Below, piece by piece: positions 12,230 through 23,736 of a DNA stretch of 64,000 bases (position 1 is its first letter; each line of letters starts with the position of its first letter). The stretch covers positions 16,896,842-16,960,841 of the forward strand of contig JAUPFP010000001.1 of the NCBI GenBank assembly GCA_036925085.1, written 5' to 3'. Both the position numbers and the translations under genes were made by a program. This DNA is from Brachycybe producta (taxonomy: Eukaryota; Arthropoda; Diplopoda; Playtdesmida; Andrognathidae). The notes beneath the pieces were generated by a model. The model ran no database searches. It saw nothing but the letters and a program-made list of their open reading frames with translations, and was not told the origin of the DNA.

Positions 12230-12893
12230 TGTGGCAACCTGGTCTGCTCAATCAAATTTTTGATTGAGCAGATGAACTCCCTATGGTGATCTGCCTGACT
12301 GCATATAGTAGGCTGTTGGGTCGGAAGCCATTTTGGTGCCAGCAGACCTCTCACCATTGGAGTCAATGGGTGAGAGGTCAGAAGTGACCACTGTCCCCTC
12401 CAGGTGGAGTTGCCTGGAGGTTTCATTAGCTTGGTCAGCCATTGAATCTGGGCAGTGTGTTGTAGGTTAGAGACTGGACAACATCTTACATGCTGGAGGC
12501 CACGGTGGCCTCCATTGTTCTTTGTGTGGATTTGTTTTGTGCTTGACTGGTGGAATTGGCCCAGCCAAGTTGTGTGGAGAATAATATTACAACTGCCTTT
12601 CATTTACATATTTTACCTGTAAGTAAATAAATACTTCATCTTTTATTCTACTTCCTGTGTTGTGTTTTATTGGGGAGTACCGTGGGGAGGGTGGGGAAAT
12701 CTACTGGTTTTCACCGTCCCTTTCCGACCTATTGTCGGTCGGTTGGCGTTTCCCAAGAGTTACCGTGCGGAGGACTGCTACAGGTACGATCCCATCCCCG
12801 TAATCGGGTCTGGAGCCGGGTAAGTTTTGTTCTTTCTTTTCAACGGTACGAAATTTACTCGGGGTATTGTGATGAACCAGTCGGGTCGTTACA
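12230..12893 (+). mobile_element. 3' LTR of element B
   Basis: It starts TGTGGCAACCTGG and ends CGGGTCGTTACA. The LTR of C (51637-52439, minus) and the solo LTR (50887-51604) share its ends and internal blocks such as the CTCCAGGTGGAGTTGCCTGG segment and the AAGTTGTGT block. AATAAATAC near 12627 is a candidate poly(A) signal. It is about 664 bp long, shorter than C's 803 bp. Confidence 0.8.
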
Positions 12894-12929
12894 CTTCACA
12901 GGCTGATTTGCTGCTTAGCAAGGGAGTAT

Positions 12930-13170
12930 AAACCAACCCTTAGAAAGAAACGAAAGAAAGTTGGGAAGGGGGAGGGAAAACACTTTTTTCTCGTTGAAAT
13001 TAATTTAGGGTAAGTTAGGTTTTTTAGGTTAGGTTTGGTTATGTTGGATTCGGTTTGGTTCAGTTAAGTTACCGAACCTAACCTAACCAAACTTAACATA
13101 ATTTACTTTCAAAAAGAACCAAGTGTTTTCCCTCCTATCTTTCTAACACTTCTTTAATAAAATAGGGAAG
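12930..13170. repeat. Inverted-repeat element with TTAGG-like arms
   Basis: The left arm (GGAGGGAAAACACTT, then TTAGGTTAGGTTTGG) and the right arm (CCTAACCTAACCAAAC, then AAGTGTTTTCCCTCC) are reverse complements, together about 100 bp each, around a short centre. This looks like a MITE. The TTAGG-like words recall the arthropod telomere repeat but are not a regular array. No ORF. Confidence 0.55.
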
Positions 13171-14417
13171 AGACTTGCTTCAGAATACTCGGAGGAGATT
13201 GCAGTAGCAGCATCCTCTAGTGGATACTGCGCGGCTGCAGATTCCTCCGAGCTGCTTAGATTTCTACCACATATACACCATGAAATTCATAAATTATGAC
13301 CACCAGTACGGTGGTCCTAATAGGCTATAATATTTACGTAATTTATCTTCAATTCGACTTTTGCAAGTATTATGAAATTTATTCTGATGCAAAGTTTTAA
13401 CAAACTACAACTAATTGCCATGTGATGTTATCATTGTAACAAAGTTTATTTTTAAAATAAAAGTCAATTATAATACTATAACTGAAGGTGTTATCGGACC
13501 ATTTAAACACGACATTAAGTTCTGATTGCGTTTTGTTTAAAATTAAACATTAATAAAACTTTCAAGACAGAAATCAAATATGAATTTCCTCTAGAAAACG
13601 AAAATTTCATTCGCCAACTTAAAATGTTACCTTTAAGGTAGATTTACCCAGAAGAACAAATTGTTAATTAGCAATTTTTTAATCGTTTTGGTAAATGTCG
13701 ATAACACAATACTATTAATGTCGGCAAAAACTGATCCCACGAGTAGAATGTTGTTAACAGTGTTGACAACAGAAGTAACTTGCTAGTAACATTTTGTTGT
13801 CATCATCCTTTCATCAGGACTGCCTCCGGAGCAGTCGCAAAATTTCTGCTATTAACACAGCAAACAATATTATCGACATAATAATGGAAAAAAATAACAA
13901 ATGCTGAAAGCAAATGTTATTGACAACATTTAATAGCAAAATATTATTAACATGTCTAGAGACTTTTAATACTCTTAATAGCAAAAGTTATCAATGAATG
14001 TTGATAACAAAAGTTACTAACATTTTATAGACCGATTTTTAATATTTGTTAAAACATTGCTAGTAACACGTGTTTTCAGCATTGTTAACTCTGGTATCTG
14101 TCTCGTTCTATCTATTGCACAACAATTTGCTAGAAATATTAATTATTAAAAGAAATTATTTTTATTAGTTATTTAAAATTACGTGAGCATAACTAGTAAA
14201 ATCAAATTATGCCTAATTAAATACATAATTTTTTTTAAAAAAAGTGAAATAATATTATATATAACATTAAAATTAGTATCTTTTTGGAAAAAAAAAATGA
14301 CGTCACGCTTTAAATCAAATCAATTCAAATCCTATTATGAAGTTTATTCACGAGGTGCCCGCCGGACATTTTCACAGGCGGCAATTGACAAATGCTAAAC
14401 ATGAAAATGATTAGATT
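13171..14417. other. Gene-free AT-rich spacer
   Basis: I find no coding signal on either strand and no clear element boundary. Words such as 'ttgttaacagtgttgac' recur loosely around 13680-14090, perhaps a degraded repeat. Confidence 0.5.
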
Positions 14418-15192
14418 TATCACATAGCAAAATTACGTTAAAAAATCTCCACAAAGCGCGCTAGCATCGTTTTTCTATTGAGCGCATAGACCCAATGTAA
14501 AAGAAGAAATGTTAATTTTTAAAATACACAATCGCGGCAATATGTTTATTTTTGATATCTAAAGTTGTCCAATATTAAGTTTTCAAAGTACAATGTGCAC
14601 TTTCATTATACAGTATGTTCATCTAGTGATAGAATGACAAAAAATTGGTAAGTGCGGTTCTATTTTTAAAAACTATTTCAAAATCGCGATTTTTTAACTT
14701 TTATGTTAAACTCCATTGAGTACGCAAAAAGGAAGAAAAAAATCCATTAAAATACTCGTAAAAATACGTAAAAAATAATTAATAAAACAAAAAACAACAA
14801 CAAGTAAACCACAGTGAAGCCAACATATTGGCGCATGTACTGATTTTTTAAAATTATTTTTAGGTAATTTTTACCAACATTTTAATTGATGTTTTTTTCT
14901 AATTTGCGCGTAGGCTTCTCAATGGAGGATTTTAAAATGCTTTATAAAAATAGAAAAAACACCAAGTTTTTGTCATTCTATCAGTACGTCAACATATATT
15001 TAAGTTTCACATTGCACTTTGAAGCATCAAAATTTGACAACTTTAAATATGAAAAATAAACATGTTACCGCCGCGACTGTGTATTTTAAAAATTAACATT
15101 TTTTTAACATTGGGTCTATGGGCTGAACAAAAAACATACTAGCGCTGGTTGTGGAGATTTTTCGAATTAATTCTGCTAAGTAGCCTCTTAAT
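14418..15192. repeat. Foldback family 1, copy 1
   Basis: A long palindrome-like element. The left arm starts at the AAATCTCCACAAAG/GCTAGCATCG block and runs about 330 bp. The right arm is its reverse complement and ends TAGCCTCTTAA at 15182-15192. Between the arms lies a short centre. The transcript would fold into one hairpin of several hundred base pairs. There is no ORF, so it is a non-autonomous DNA transposon (MITE/foldback). Other copies lie at 23020, 41630, 43392, 44240 and 46120. Confidence 0.75.
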
Positions 15193-15371
15193 AATTATTA
15201 GTCATTTTAACATTTCCTAAAACCAGTTCTGGCAAGCATTGCAAGCCAGAAAAAAATAACAGAATATGTTTGTTCTATTCACTTTTCTGTATGATATTAG
15301 AAAATATCATACTGAAAAGTGAATCGAAGACAATTTATTTTCTTTTAAAATATAAAAATCATATATATATA

Positions 15372-16012
15372 TTAAGAGCCTACATGCACATCCATCTTGT
15401 TATTTTGAGCAAACGACAACGAGACAAATGAGTGTTCTTATATGGTTACTAATACTGCAAGAAATCGCCTCACAATCGCTCAATTAAAATAAGTAAAGCG
15501 CAAAATGCAATATAAAGTATTGCTCTTTACGTGCTCGATTTATAGAATTTTTGAAAAGGTCCTTCTATTTTGAAACAAGGTTCAAAATCGCTCGTTTTTT
15601 AACCCCATTTTTGATCCCATCGGATCAAAAACCGTCCCACAAAAATTTGAAAAACTCTCGTTAAAAACGATTTAGAACAATAACAAAATAATTAGCACAA
15701 ACTTTCATGTATTGGCTTCACGATGTTTCCTGTTTATAAATTTTTAAAAGGTCCTTCTATTTTTTAATAACATTTAAAATTTTCCTTTTTTAACTCCATG
15801 TTAAGTCCCATAGGAGCAAAACACCGTCCCACAAACGTTAGAAGAACTCTCATTAAAATGATTTAGAACAACGAAAAAAATTAGCACGTACTTACACGTG
15901 TTTATTGCCTTCACGATGATTTTTTTTGAAATTCTGAAAGGTCCTTCTATTTTTAAACAAGGTTAAAAAACGATCGTTTTTGACCTCCATTGCTCTTTAC
16001 AATGGAGGTATA
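15372..16012. repeat. Foldback family 2, copy 1, with internal tandem units
   Basis: It begins TTAAGAGCCTACATG. Inside, a unit of about 190 bp containing AAAGGTCCTTCTATT recurs at about 15558, 15747 and 15938. The unit also has the words ACCGTCCCACAAA, CTCTCGTTAAAA and a TTCACGATG block. The right terminus is unclear here. It has no coding capacity. Confidence 0.65.
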
Positions 16013-16330
16013 TAGGATCATGCAAGAAAAGGGGCAAAAAAAGATGTCTGTATGTATGTGTGTGTGTCTGTGTGGGTGTGTGTTCAGAATCCCGATTTTG
16101 TGGGTCGAACAACTCAAGAACGGAATGAGATAAAGACATGCAGTATTTTTTATTTGATTCCGTGGGTCAATATGATGCTCCTGACAAAAAATTAGAAATT
16201 TTACCCAGGGGTATTTTTTATGAAGTTTTTAGAAACAAATTTTGAGTTTTTGATCATAATGTTTTGTGGGTTGAACAACTCGAAAACGGGGCCACCTACA
16301 ATAAAATGTCATCAGACCTAAAATGATGTA
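16013..16330. repeat. Degraded repeat with GT-rich tract
   Basis: It contains an imperfect TGTGTGTG tract (about 16054-16084) and two related blocks, TTGTGGGTCGAACAACTC (about 16097) and TTGTGGGTTGAACAACTC (about 16264), some 167 bp apart. That suggests a decayed tandem or dispersed repeat. No gene seen. Confidence 0.4.
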
Positions 16331-16848
16331 CTCAGACTTGGCCTATTGTAGGCTAAGTCTATATCCAAAAATGCAAGACGCTATTATTTTCGCATAAAAA
16401 TGTTCATTAGTAAGCTTAATTTAAAAATGAACATTTTCTTTGTAAACCTAAGTGTTTATGTTGACTATGTATGATTAATGTAATTGCATGTAATTACGGC
16501 ACAACGGTAGTATAAGCAATCCATGGTGGGAAAAATTTGACACACACAGCCAAATGAATGCTTTATTTTACGTTCCTTTATGGATTATACTGTGCACTAA
16601 CTAACACTATTTCATAATGTATAATGTAGGATATTCTTGACTATATATGGTGTGCATTAATTTATATTGTATTTCATTTATTTTAGGAGTAGTATTGTCT
16701 TAACACACTTATTACATTTTTAGCTTTATTACCGAAATTTACTGGTATTACCGGTTTTGGTAACCCTATAGCCTTACCGATTAACCGGTAATACTATAAG
16801 GTGACCTCTAATAGAAACCCTAATCAAAACTACTGAACTGCTTGTATG

Positions 16849-17163
16849 TAATACCTAGGAGGCTTACACACATGAGTTAAATGAATTCAAATTAAATGTG
16901 TTTAGGTGAATTATACGGAATCCAGTTAAAGACATATGAACCAAATAAAAAATGACTTTATTATTAATATTTTAATTTGAAATACTAAATCAAAATTTTG
17001 TCAATAGTTTATATAGTATATTTAAGTATTAAATCAATATTTTCAGATTATTAACTGAATAAATTGAATTCGACATATTGTTTGTTTGTCCTTCACAGGT
17101 CTCTGTATATAACACATTTATTATTTAAATGCATTTTAATTATCAGGTGTGTACTAGGTATAA
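16849..17163. repeat. Short TIR element (TATACCTTGTACACACA family), diverged copy
   Basis: About 315 bp. It is the reverse complement, with much divergence, of the element at 47811-48123. Shared words include TTGAATTCAATTTATTCAG on one strand. The ends still show GTGTGTACTAGGTATA. It is probably a Tc1/mariner-type MITE. Confidence 0.6.
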
Positions 17164-20100
17164 TACACCACAGGTTATGGTGAATTTAACTTCATAAATT
17201 TTACATATTTTTGTCACAAATTTTGAAAAGTTTGGCAATTACGCGTATATAGGGCCTATATGTTATAAATATCATAAACATCTATTTTTTCGTTCAAAAG
17301 TTTAAGAAAAATTTATTAATATTGCAAAACTAAATAATCAAGTATTCAATTTACAAGTCCCACAATGTTTAATGATAGTTAATATTTACTACTCAAGACT
17401 AATAAAGATAAAATATTGTTTCAAAATATAAAGGCTATAGTTGCTAACTAAACATTTTCCCGGTCCCACTCATCCGCTTGCTGCCTTGGGCCTCACATAC
17501 TCTACAGGGCCCGCCCTGTTCGTCCATATGTCACAGTAACATAGTAAAGTGACTAAAGTCATGGCAAATATTTTATATTCGATCGTTTCAACTAAAAATT
17601 CTCTTTAGATCATCGGTTTGGTGGTCTGCAGAAAAATCTGGACATTATTTGCATTTTTCTGTGCTTTATTAATAATAAAACAAAAAAATTTTTAAATTAA
17701 AAATTTTTTTAAAATTTTTTTTTTAATTTTTTCTATTTTGAATGACTATTTTCGCCTTTGTATTGCACTAAATTGACGAAATATACTAGTGTCTAGTACA
17801 GTTCTCGTAAAATACGGCAGGCGAGAGCTACATTTTGTTCAGTCTCCCCCACCACACCCTTCTACTCTATAAGCTTCAATTATTTTGCAATAATGAAACT
17901 AACTTTAATAATTTTGTTACAATTAAACAACCTTTAAAGATTTTCTATTAATAAAATGGAAGTTCTCTGATCATTATTTGACAAACGTATTTATCTTTTT
18001 AAAAAAATATCATATTAGTGGTCCGCAGGATTTAAAATTTTGAATTTAGTGGTCCGTGAGGTCCGGAAGGTTTGCGACCGTTGCTTTAGATTATTATCAG
18101 GGTTGAAAAAAATCATGATTTTTTTGGAAAAATATCAAAATAACACTATATATTTCATATGTATTATGATATTTTGATATACATGTATATCATTTACTGT
18201 TTTTACCTAGATTTTACTCCTTATTTCACCGTTTGTCATTCTATAATGTATTGAATTAGATCCATTAGTCTATATGTCCTACTTATGTTTAATAACGATA
18301 TAAATTTCATAAAATATAGCACGTTATGTGAAAATACTTCACTCCTATTTGACCGTTACCGTATTAATTTCAGAAAATGACAAGATGGCGGCTCTAAATT
18401 CACCTTTTTTGAGGAATTTTATAAATATGGCTATTAAATTTTTAGTTTTTTCATTACCCAACGTTTTCCAGATCATCATTATAAGTAAAGAAATACGATT
18501 ATTTTGCGAGGAAATACAATAAAAATTAAAAACGTTATATATTTATTAGTGATATATATCACTCGATATGTATCTCACAATCCTGATTATAATTATTATT
18601 CAATTTGGTTTTAGTTTAGGTCAATAAAAACACTTTCTTTAAGGAAATTTTTAACAACAACTTAATAATGATGAGTAACCAAAAATTATGCCTTTTTTTC
18701 TAATCAATAAGACTGGTTGGCTAGAGGTCGAAATTTTTTTGTAGTTGACAGATTGCTAGTTAGTTAGTGACTAAAAAAATGCTTGCCTCTAACCAGTCCT
18801 TTTTTCATTAGAAAAAGCGTAATTGTAGTATTATATAGGCCTACACAAAATAAAAGAAAACCCAGTATACATTATTATGTTGTTTGTATATGTAGGCCTA
18901 TAAATACTGAAAATAAGAATTTAATGTAAATTTCCCGCCAAAATATTGACCTGACCTTGATTTGGTAAGATTATAGGTTACGTCTAAATACATGTACAGT
19001 ACAGTACAGTACAGTATATCCAACATACCTCCACAACAAGAACAAAAACAACAGTAAACAGGTATAATCCTAGTAGACGTTACCATTATGAACACCATGT
19101 TATCCAATGTACAACTTTTGCTTCTTTTTTCCCGCCTAATACAGAAAAAATCTTCTTATACAAAGAACTGTTTCATTGACAAAGAACAATCTTAATATAA
19201 ATATGAGTGAACTTAACATATATACAGTATGATGTATGATAAGAGTATATTTATATATGTTGCCTCATTGACAAGTTGCAAGTAAAGTTAGGCTTGAAAA
19301 ACTTTTTAAAAGGAAAAAAACAAATACAATTCCAATGGTAGCTTTTTTGGCGCCAATAGTTCTCTTTTCTTGCTTAGGAAAATCCATTGAATATTTCGCG
19401 CCAAATACATGTAAACCTTACCACCACGAAAAATTTTAATTTAATATAAAAACGGATTATACTGTATGCAAAAAAAAAAGATTCACATATCAAGTTTGCG
19501 TTGTGTTTGCGTCATATGACACAGTCACACATAGTGGAAGTAAAAGTTGTTAAGTTTGTTGTTATCCTAGTAGGCCAAAATAATGTATCATTCTAGACCT
19601 TGAAGTAGGCTAATATTTCTCTTTTTTTCTTCTTCTTCTGGGAAATACCTTCTTAATCTCGAACAGGATGTCTTAAAAAACTTATGTACTCAATAATGGT
19701 TTTCGTGTAAAAGTTTAACTGATTTTTTTTTCTTCATTTTTTTTTTCTGAAAAGAAATAATGTTTTTTTTATTCAAGTGAATTTTAGTTTATTTTTTTTT
19801 GTACAAGAAAAACAAAACAAAAATTATTCAAATGTGTTTATTGTTTGTGAAGTTTTCAGAAAAAAAGAAACTCATAAAAAAAAAAGAAAAAAAGATGCGT
19901 CCTTCGAAGGAATGTTGTGAGGACCGCCCACGCTAGTCCGGTTTGAAGGTGGAAAATGTTATGTAGGCCTACGGACGCCACATGATGGACAGTGACTGGT
20001 AGGTATTTTATATGTCTGTAATGGCCGGAACAAGTCGAGGGCACTAAACTCTATGAAATGTCTATTTAAAATTTCAATACAACCAACACTTGTTTTTGTT

Positions 20101-20531
20101 TTGTTGTTTTTTTCTTCTCATTCTTTGCTTGTTGAAATTATGTTGTCCTCCTCCTTCTCCTTCTCCTCCTAGTTCCTGTATCTTGGTTATATAATCTCAT
20201 CATATTGTCATTTTATACTTAAATATTTACGAGGACATATAATGCCTAAATGATTAACCTAGGTTCAATTATACTTATGGCATTCGAAGAGTTTCCGGAA
20301 TTTTTTGTTATAAAACTTTCAGTGAACACTTGGACCTTCACAAGCCAATAACCACAGAATAAAAACTTATACAGAAGGGAAACCCGATCATTTTTTCTGT
20401 GACAGAGCTTTTTCTGCGCATGTGCGGCGGCACCACAGCATTTCTTTCAAGTTTCTTGCTATTTTTGGCGCCGCCATCTTGAAACTGGGGAATGACAAAT
20501 GCTCCACAGGAAGCTAGATTTATACGAGTCA
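17164..20531. other. Gene-free AT-rich spacer
   Basis: No gene is supported. A short ACAGT repeat lies at about 18992-19016. At 18040-18090 the words GGTCCGTGAGGTCCGGAAGG and TTTGCGACCGTTG look like one end of a hAT-type element, but I cannot find a partner with a target duplication. Homopolymer-rich stretches occur at 19620-19880. Confidence 0.45.
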
Positions 20532-20694
20532 GGTGAGTTGATCAACTCACTTGAATTCATTTGACGTGAACGCAAATCGAACTTCTAAACTCGTACTTGA
20601 TTCCATTCAGATGATCAGCTGACATGAATTATTGGGTTTATACGTACAATTCGGGTTCATGTCAAATGAATTCAAGTGAGTTGATCCACTCACC
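20532..20694. repeat. 163-bp MITE with long terminal inverted repeats
   Basis: The left end GGTGAGTTGATCAACTCACT runs on through TTGAATTCATTTGACGTGAAC. The right end is its near-exact reverse complement, ending TCCACTCACC. The arms are about 45 bp with few mismatches. No ORF. The target duplication is not clear. Confidence 0.7.
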
Positions 20695-20704
20695 ATGTTA
20701 GCAA

Positions 20705-20805
20705 CCATTTCCAAAGAACATGTTCGTTGTTCTGGTCGCTGTGGCCGGAGTTTCTAAACGTGAACAGAACATGTTTGCAACGTGTTGTCAGCTAGTAACC
20801 TCATG
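20705..20805. repeat. Partial copy of the MITE at 21229-21595
   Basis: It starts CCATTTCCAAAGAACATG and shares CGTTGTTCTGGTCG and GTGGCCGGAG with 21271-21375, up to TAACCTCAT. It is cut off on the right, where another inverted-repeat element begins. Confidence 0.6.
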
Positions 20806-21228
20806 GCGCGTACAGACTAAAATTAGATGTTCGCGAACTGCTCGGTAACTTTTCGAGAGCTGCTCGCGAGCATAATGTATACACCAAAAAGTCAGCATGT
20901 TTGCGTTCGCATGGTGAGCAGCTCTCAAGATTTTGTTTGTTAGTTCGTCAAGAGTCCGTGTAGGGTTCGCACTTTATTAGAGATGTCATCAAACGATGAA
21001 GAGGTAATAGATTTAATTGTGATAATTATAAAATGGTGAGACGAGCTCACTCATGTCTACACGGGGTTATCTGTTAGGCAGATGTTTCAGAACTGATCCT
21101 TTGATGTACCGCCTCAAAAGTTCGTAAATAGCTCTAGAACTGTTCGGAAGCTCCCGTCTAGACCGGGTTCTGTTTCTGTTCGCGAACTGTTCTAGAATAG
21201 CTTGCAAGCTTGGTTGGTCTGTGCGCGG
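20806..21228. repeat. Inverted-repeat element (GCGCGTACAGACTAA ends)
   Basis: The left end GCGCGTACAGACTAA and the right end TTGGTCTGTGCGCGG are inverted repeats. Inner parts such as TTCGCGAACTG near both ends also pair. It sits between two copies of another MITE. Minus-strand open frames here are chance. Confidence 0.5.
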
Positions 21229-21595
21229 CTTTAGGGTGGGGTCTATAGTAGAACATAACACCATACAGACCATTTCCAAAGAACATGTTCGTTGTTCTGG
21301 TCGGTGTGGCCGGAGTGTCCAAACGTCAACAGAACAAGTTCACGAAGGGTTCTCAGTTGGTAACCTCATAATGGATCATGTTCGGGGAAATGTTCGCCGA
21401 GACGTCCAAACTACTTATGGCCTACGAACACGAATATCCATTAATGTGACGGGCAAACACCGACAGCTGGTGGATCGACGCCGAGCAGAACAACGAACAA
21501 AAGTTGTTAACAGAGAAATGTTCGGAAAACTGTCCAGATGGATCGTGAACATGTTCGGTTCGTTGTACTGGTCTAGTCTGGACCCACCTTAAAAT
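21229..21595. repeat. MITE with GGGTGGGGTCTA ends
   Basis: The left end TTTAGGGTGGGGTCTA and the right end TAGTCTGGACCCACCTTAAA form imperfect inverted repeats. The open frame across it (21221-21592, +) follows the repeat and resembles no protein. Confidence 0.5.
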
Positions 21596-22181
21596 GTAGG
21601 GGGACTTGCAATTCTTTAGTGGGTGCCCATCTAGAATATTACTGTAGCTTGTGAAATTTAGTTCATTTTGTTGAAATGGTCTAACGCAGCAAGGCCAGCC
21701 AGCCAGTTTTTTTCGAGAATTATGATTACTCTGCAAGTGTCACTAAAATACTATCAGAACTTGGGTGAGACATTGTAGCATTTCGTAAGGCTGACAGCCT
21801 CAATTTTCTGAGAAAAATGTTAGTGGGAGCCTTGCTCAATTAGCCAACCGTTAGTACATTGCACAAAGCTGTATATAATCTAGGCCCTATGGGTAGGGCT
21901 GACCCCCTCGTCAGGGCCAGAGGTCGGCCAAGTGACGGCCGTGACCCGGTGGTGGAGTTGCACCGTTAAAATTAATGCGTCTGTTCACACAACAGCGTGC
22001 CGTGGCAGGACTGTGCCTTGGCCATGCTATTGGGCCTGGTTGGATAGTGTCATGTTCTTTTCCCAGTGACAGTTCGCTCTTGGTTAGCAGAATAGAGAAA
22101 GGGGAGGAGTTCCATTAATTATTAATAAATCGAACAACATCATTCTTAATTAGGCATGACCCGATGAAGTGTGTCCTAGAC
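21596..22181. other. Spacer without recognised gene
   Basis: A GC-richer island at about 21890-22080 (GGTGGTGGAGTTG, GTGCCGTGGCAGG) has no clear ORF and may be a decayed repeat. The last 8 bp (22174-22181, TCCTAGAC) are the left target duplication of the next element. Confidence 0.4.
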
Positions 22182-22815
22182 CAGTGCTCCCCAACCTTTT
22201 TATCGTCACGGACCGGTCAACGTTTGATAATTGTACCGTGGCCCACTGAGGGGGGACGTTGATTGTTTATATTTTAGATTGTTTTGATTTAATAATTTTA
22301 ATTTAATTGTATTTAAACATGCCTTCAAAATAAAATACAGTTACATCAAAAAATGAATATAAAGTGATTTAACATTTTAACTCACTAGAACGCTAAATCA
22401 ATGAGAACCCTGAGCTTGTTTCTTTGCAACGAGACGGTTCCATCTGGGGGTAATAGGAGACAATGACACCCGAAGTGTGTTGCCATGTCCAGTTTATTCC
22501 GTTGTTTTGTTTTGGTTGCTGTCACTGCAGAAAACCCCGCTTCACACAGATAGGTTGTCGGAAATGGCAATAGGGATTTAAGTGCTGTGGTGGCAATTTC
22601 AGGGTATTTAGCCATGACTTTGCGCATGCGCGGTATTGGTGCGGCTTTAGGTGACGTTTCTCAGCTCCCGGTTAACCTCTCGTCCATGGAAAGTCGCACA
22701 AACCCGAGAGAAATACACCACAGTAAATAAAATGGAAATAATTTAATGTTCCTTGGGCGGCCCGGTACCATTTGATCCACGGACCGGTCCGCGGCCCGGG
22801 GGTTGGGAACCACCG
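22182..22815 (-). mobile_element. hAT-type DNA transposon derivative with 8-bp target duplication
   Basis: It is flanked by TCCTAGAC on both sides (22174-22181 and 22816-22823), the 8-bp duplication typical of hAT insertions. The termini CAGTGCTCCCCAACC and GGTTGGGAACCACCG are imperfect inverted repeats of the Charlie type. At 634 bp it is an internally deleted copy that still carries the end of the transposase gene on the minus strand. Confidence 0.85.
22385..22627 (-). pseudogene. hAT transposase C-terminal fragment
   Basis: 80 residues with KYPEIATTALKSLLPFPTTY, CEAGFSAVTATKTK and QRNKLD. This is the C-terminal dimerisation segment of Charlie-like hAT transposases and of the host genes derived from them. 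It lies wholly inside the 22182-22815 element, and the catalytic region is absent. Not functional. Confidence 0.8.
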
Positions 22816-23019
22816 TCCTAGACGACCGAGCTGAGGCAGGACCGGAACGCGGACGTCTCCCAGAAAAATGTGATTTTCATATTACCGGGAAGAGACATGG
22901 CCGGAACGCATCCGTCTTTCTGGCCCGGTCATGTGTGCAAGGGCCTGAAAAAAGTTAAAGCTAAAGCTAAACTGATCAACTTTTGATCGGTTGGTTATTT
23001 TCTTCAACATGACATTTTT

Positions 23020-23736
23020 TACCAAATGACTACGAAAAATCTCCGCAAAGAGTGCTACCATTGTTTTTCTATTGAGCCCTTAGACCAAATGGTAAAAAAA
23101 AATGTCAAAATCGCGGCAATATGTTTATTTTTCATATTTAAAGCTGTCCAATATTAAGTTTTCGAAGTGCAATGTGCACCTCAAATATATGCTGATCGAA
23201 TGATGTCATGACAAAAAATTGTTAAGTGCGGTTATATTTTTAAAAAAAACTATTTCAAAATCGCGATTTTCTAACTCTTATGTTAAATTCCATTGAGTAC
23301 ACGCTCGTAAGCCAAAAACATTCATTGAAATGCTCGTAAAAATACCTAAAAATAATTTTAAAAAAACACAGTTAAACTACAGTGAAACCAACACATTGAA
23401 GCACGTGCTGATTTTTTCTGCTTTTTTCAAATTATTTTTTTACATATTTTTACATAAGAGTTAGAATTTCGTGATTTTGAAATAGTTTTTAAAAATATAA
23501 CCGCGCTTGCCAATTTTTTGTAATTCTACCACTCAGCATATATTTAAGGTGCACATTGGACTTTGAAAACTTAATATTGGGCAACTTTAAATATGAAAAA
23601 TAAACATACTGCCGCGACTGTGTATTTTAAAAATTAACATTTTTTTTTTAACATTGGGTCTAAGGGCTCCATAGAAAAACGATGCTAGCGCTCTTTGCGG
23701 AAATTTTTCGAAGTAATTTTGCGATGTAGCCTCTTA
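23020..23736. repeat. Foldback family 1, copy 2
   Basis: The left arm starts ACTACGAAAAATCTCCGC. The right arm ends GCGATGTAGCCTCTTAA. The arms are about 330 bp and strongly inverted to each other. It is the most complete copy here together with 14418-15192. Confidence 0.75.

Larger units (their letters stand above)
4966..12893 (+). mobile_element. Element B: 5'-truncated Ty3/gypsy retrotransposon
   Basis: A plus-strand relative of element C. It keeps a scrap before protease, pol, a long accessory region, polypurine tract and 3' LTR (12230-12893). The 5' LTR and gag are missing, because homology to C starts abruptly at the DGQFYYRL segment. Its 5' edge abuts the truncated 5' edge of A, which points the other way. 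Many stops and frameshifts show that it is old. Confidence 0.85.

Noticed and set aside
18040-18090. A hAT terminus
   Set aside because: No partner end or 8-bp duplication found.
21221-21592. Plus-strand ORF of 123 codons
   Set aside because: It follows the boundaries of a MITE with inverted ends and resembles no protein family.
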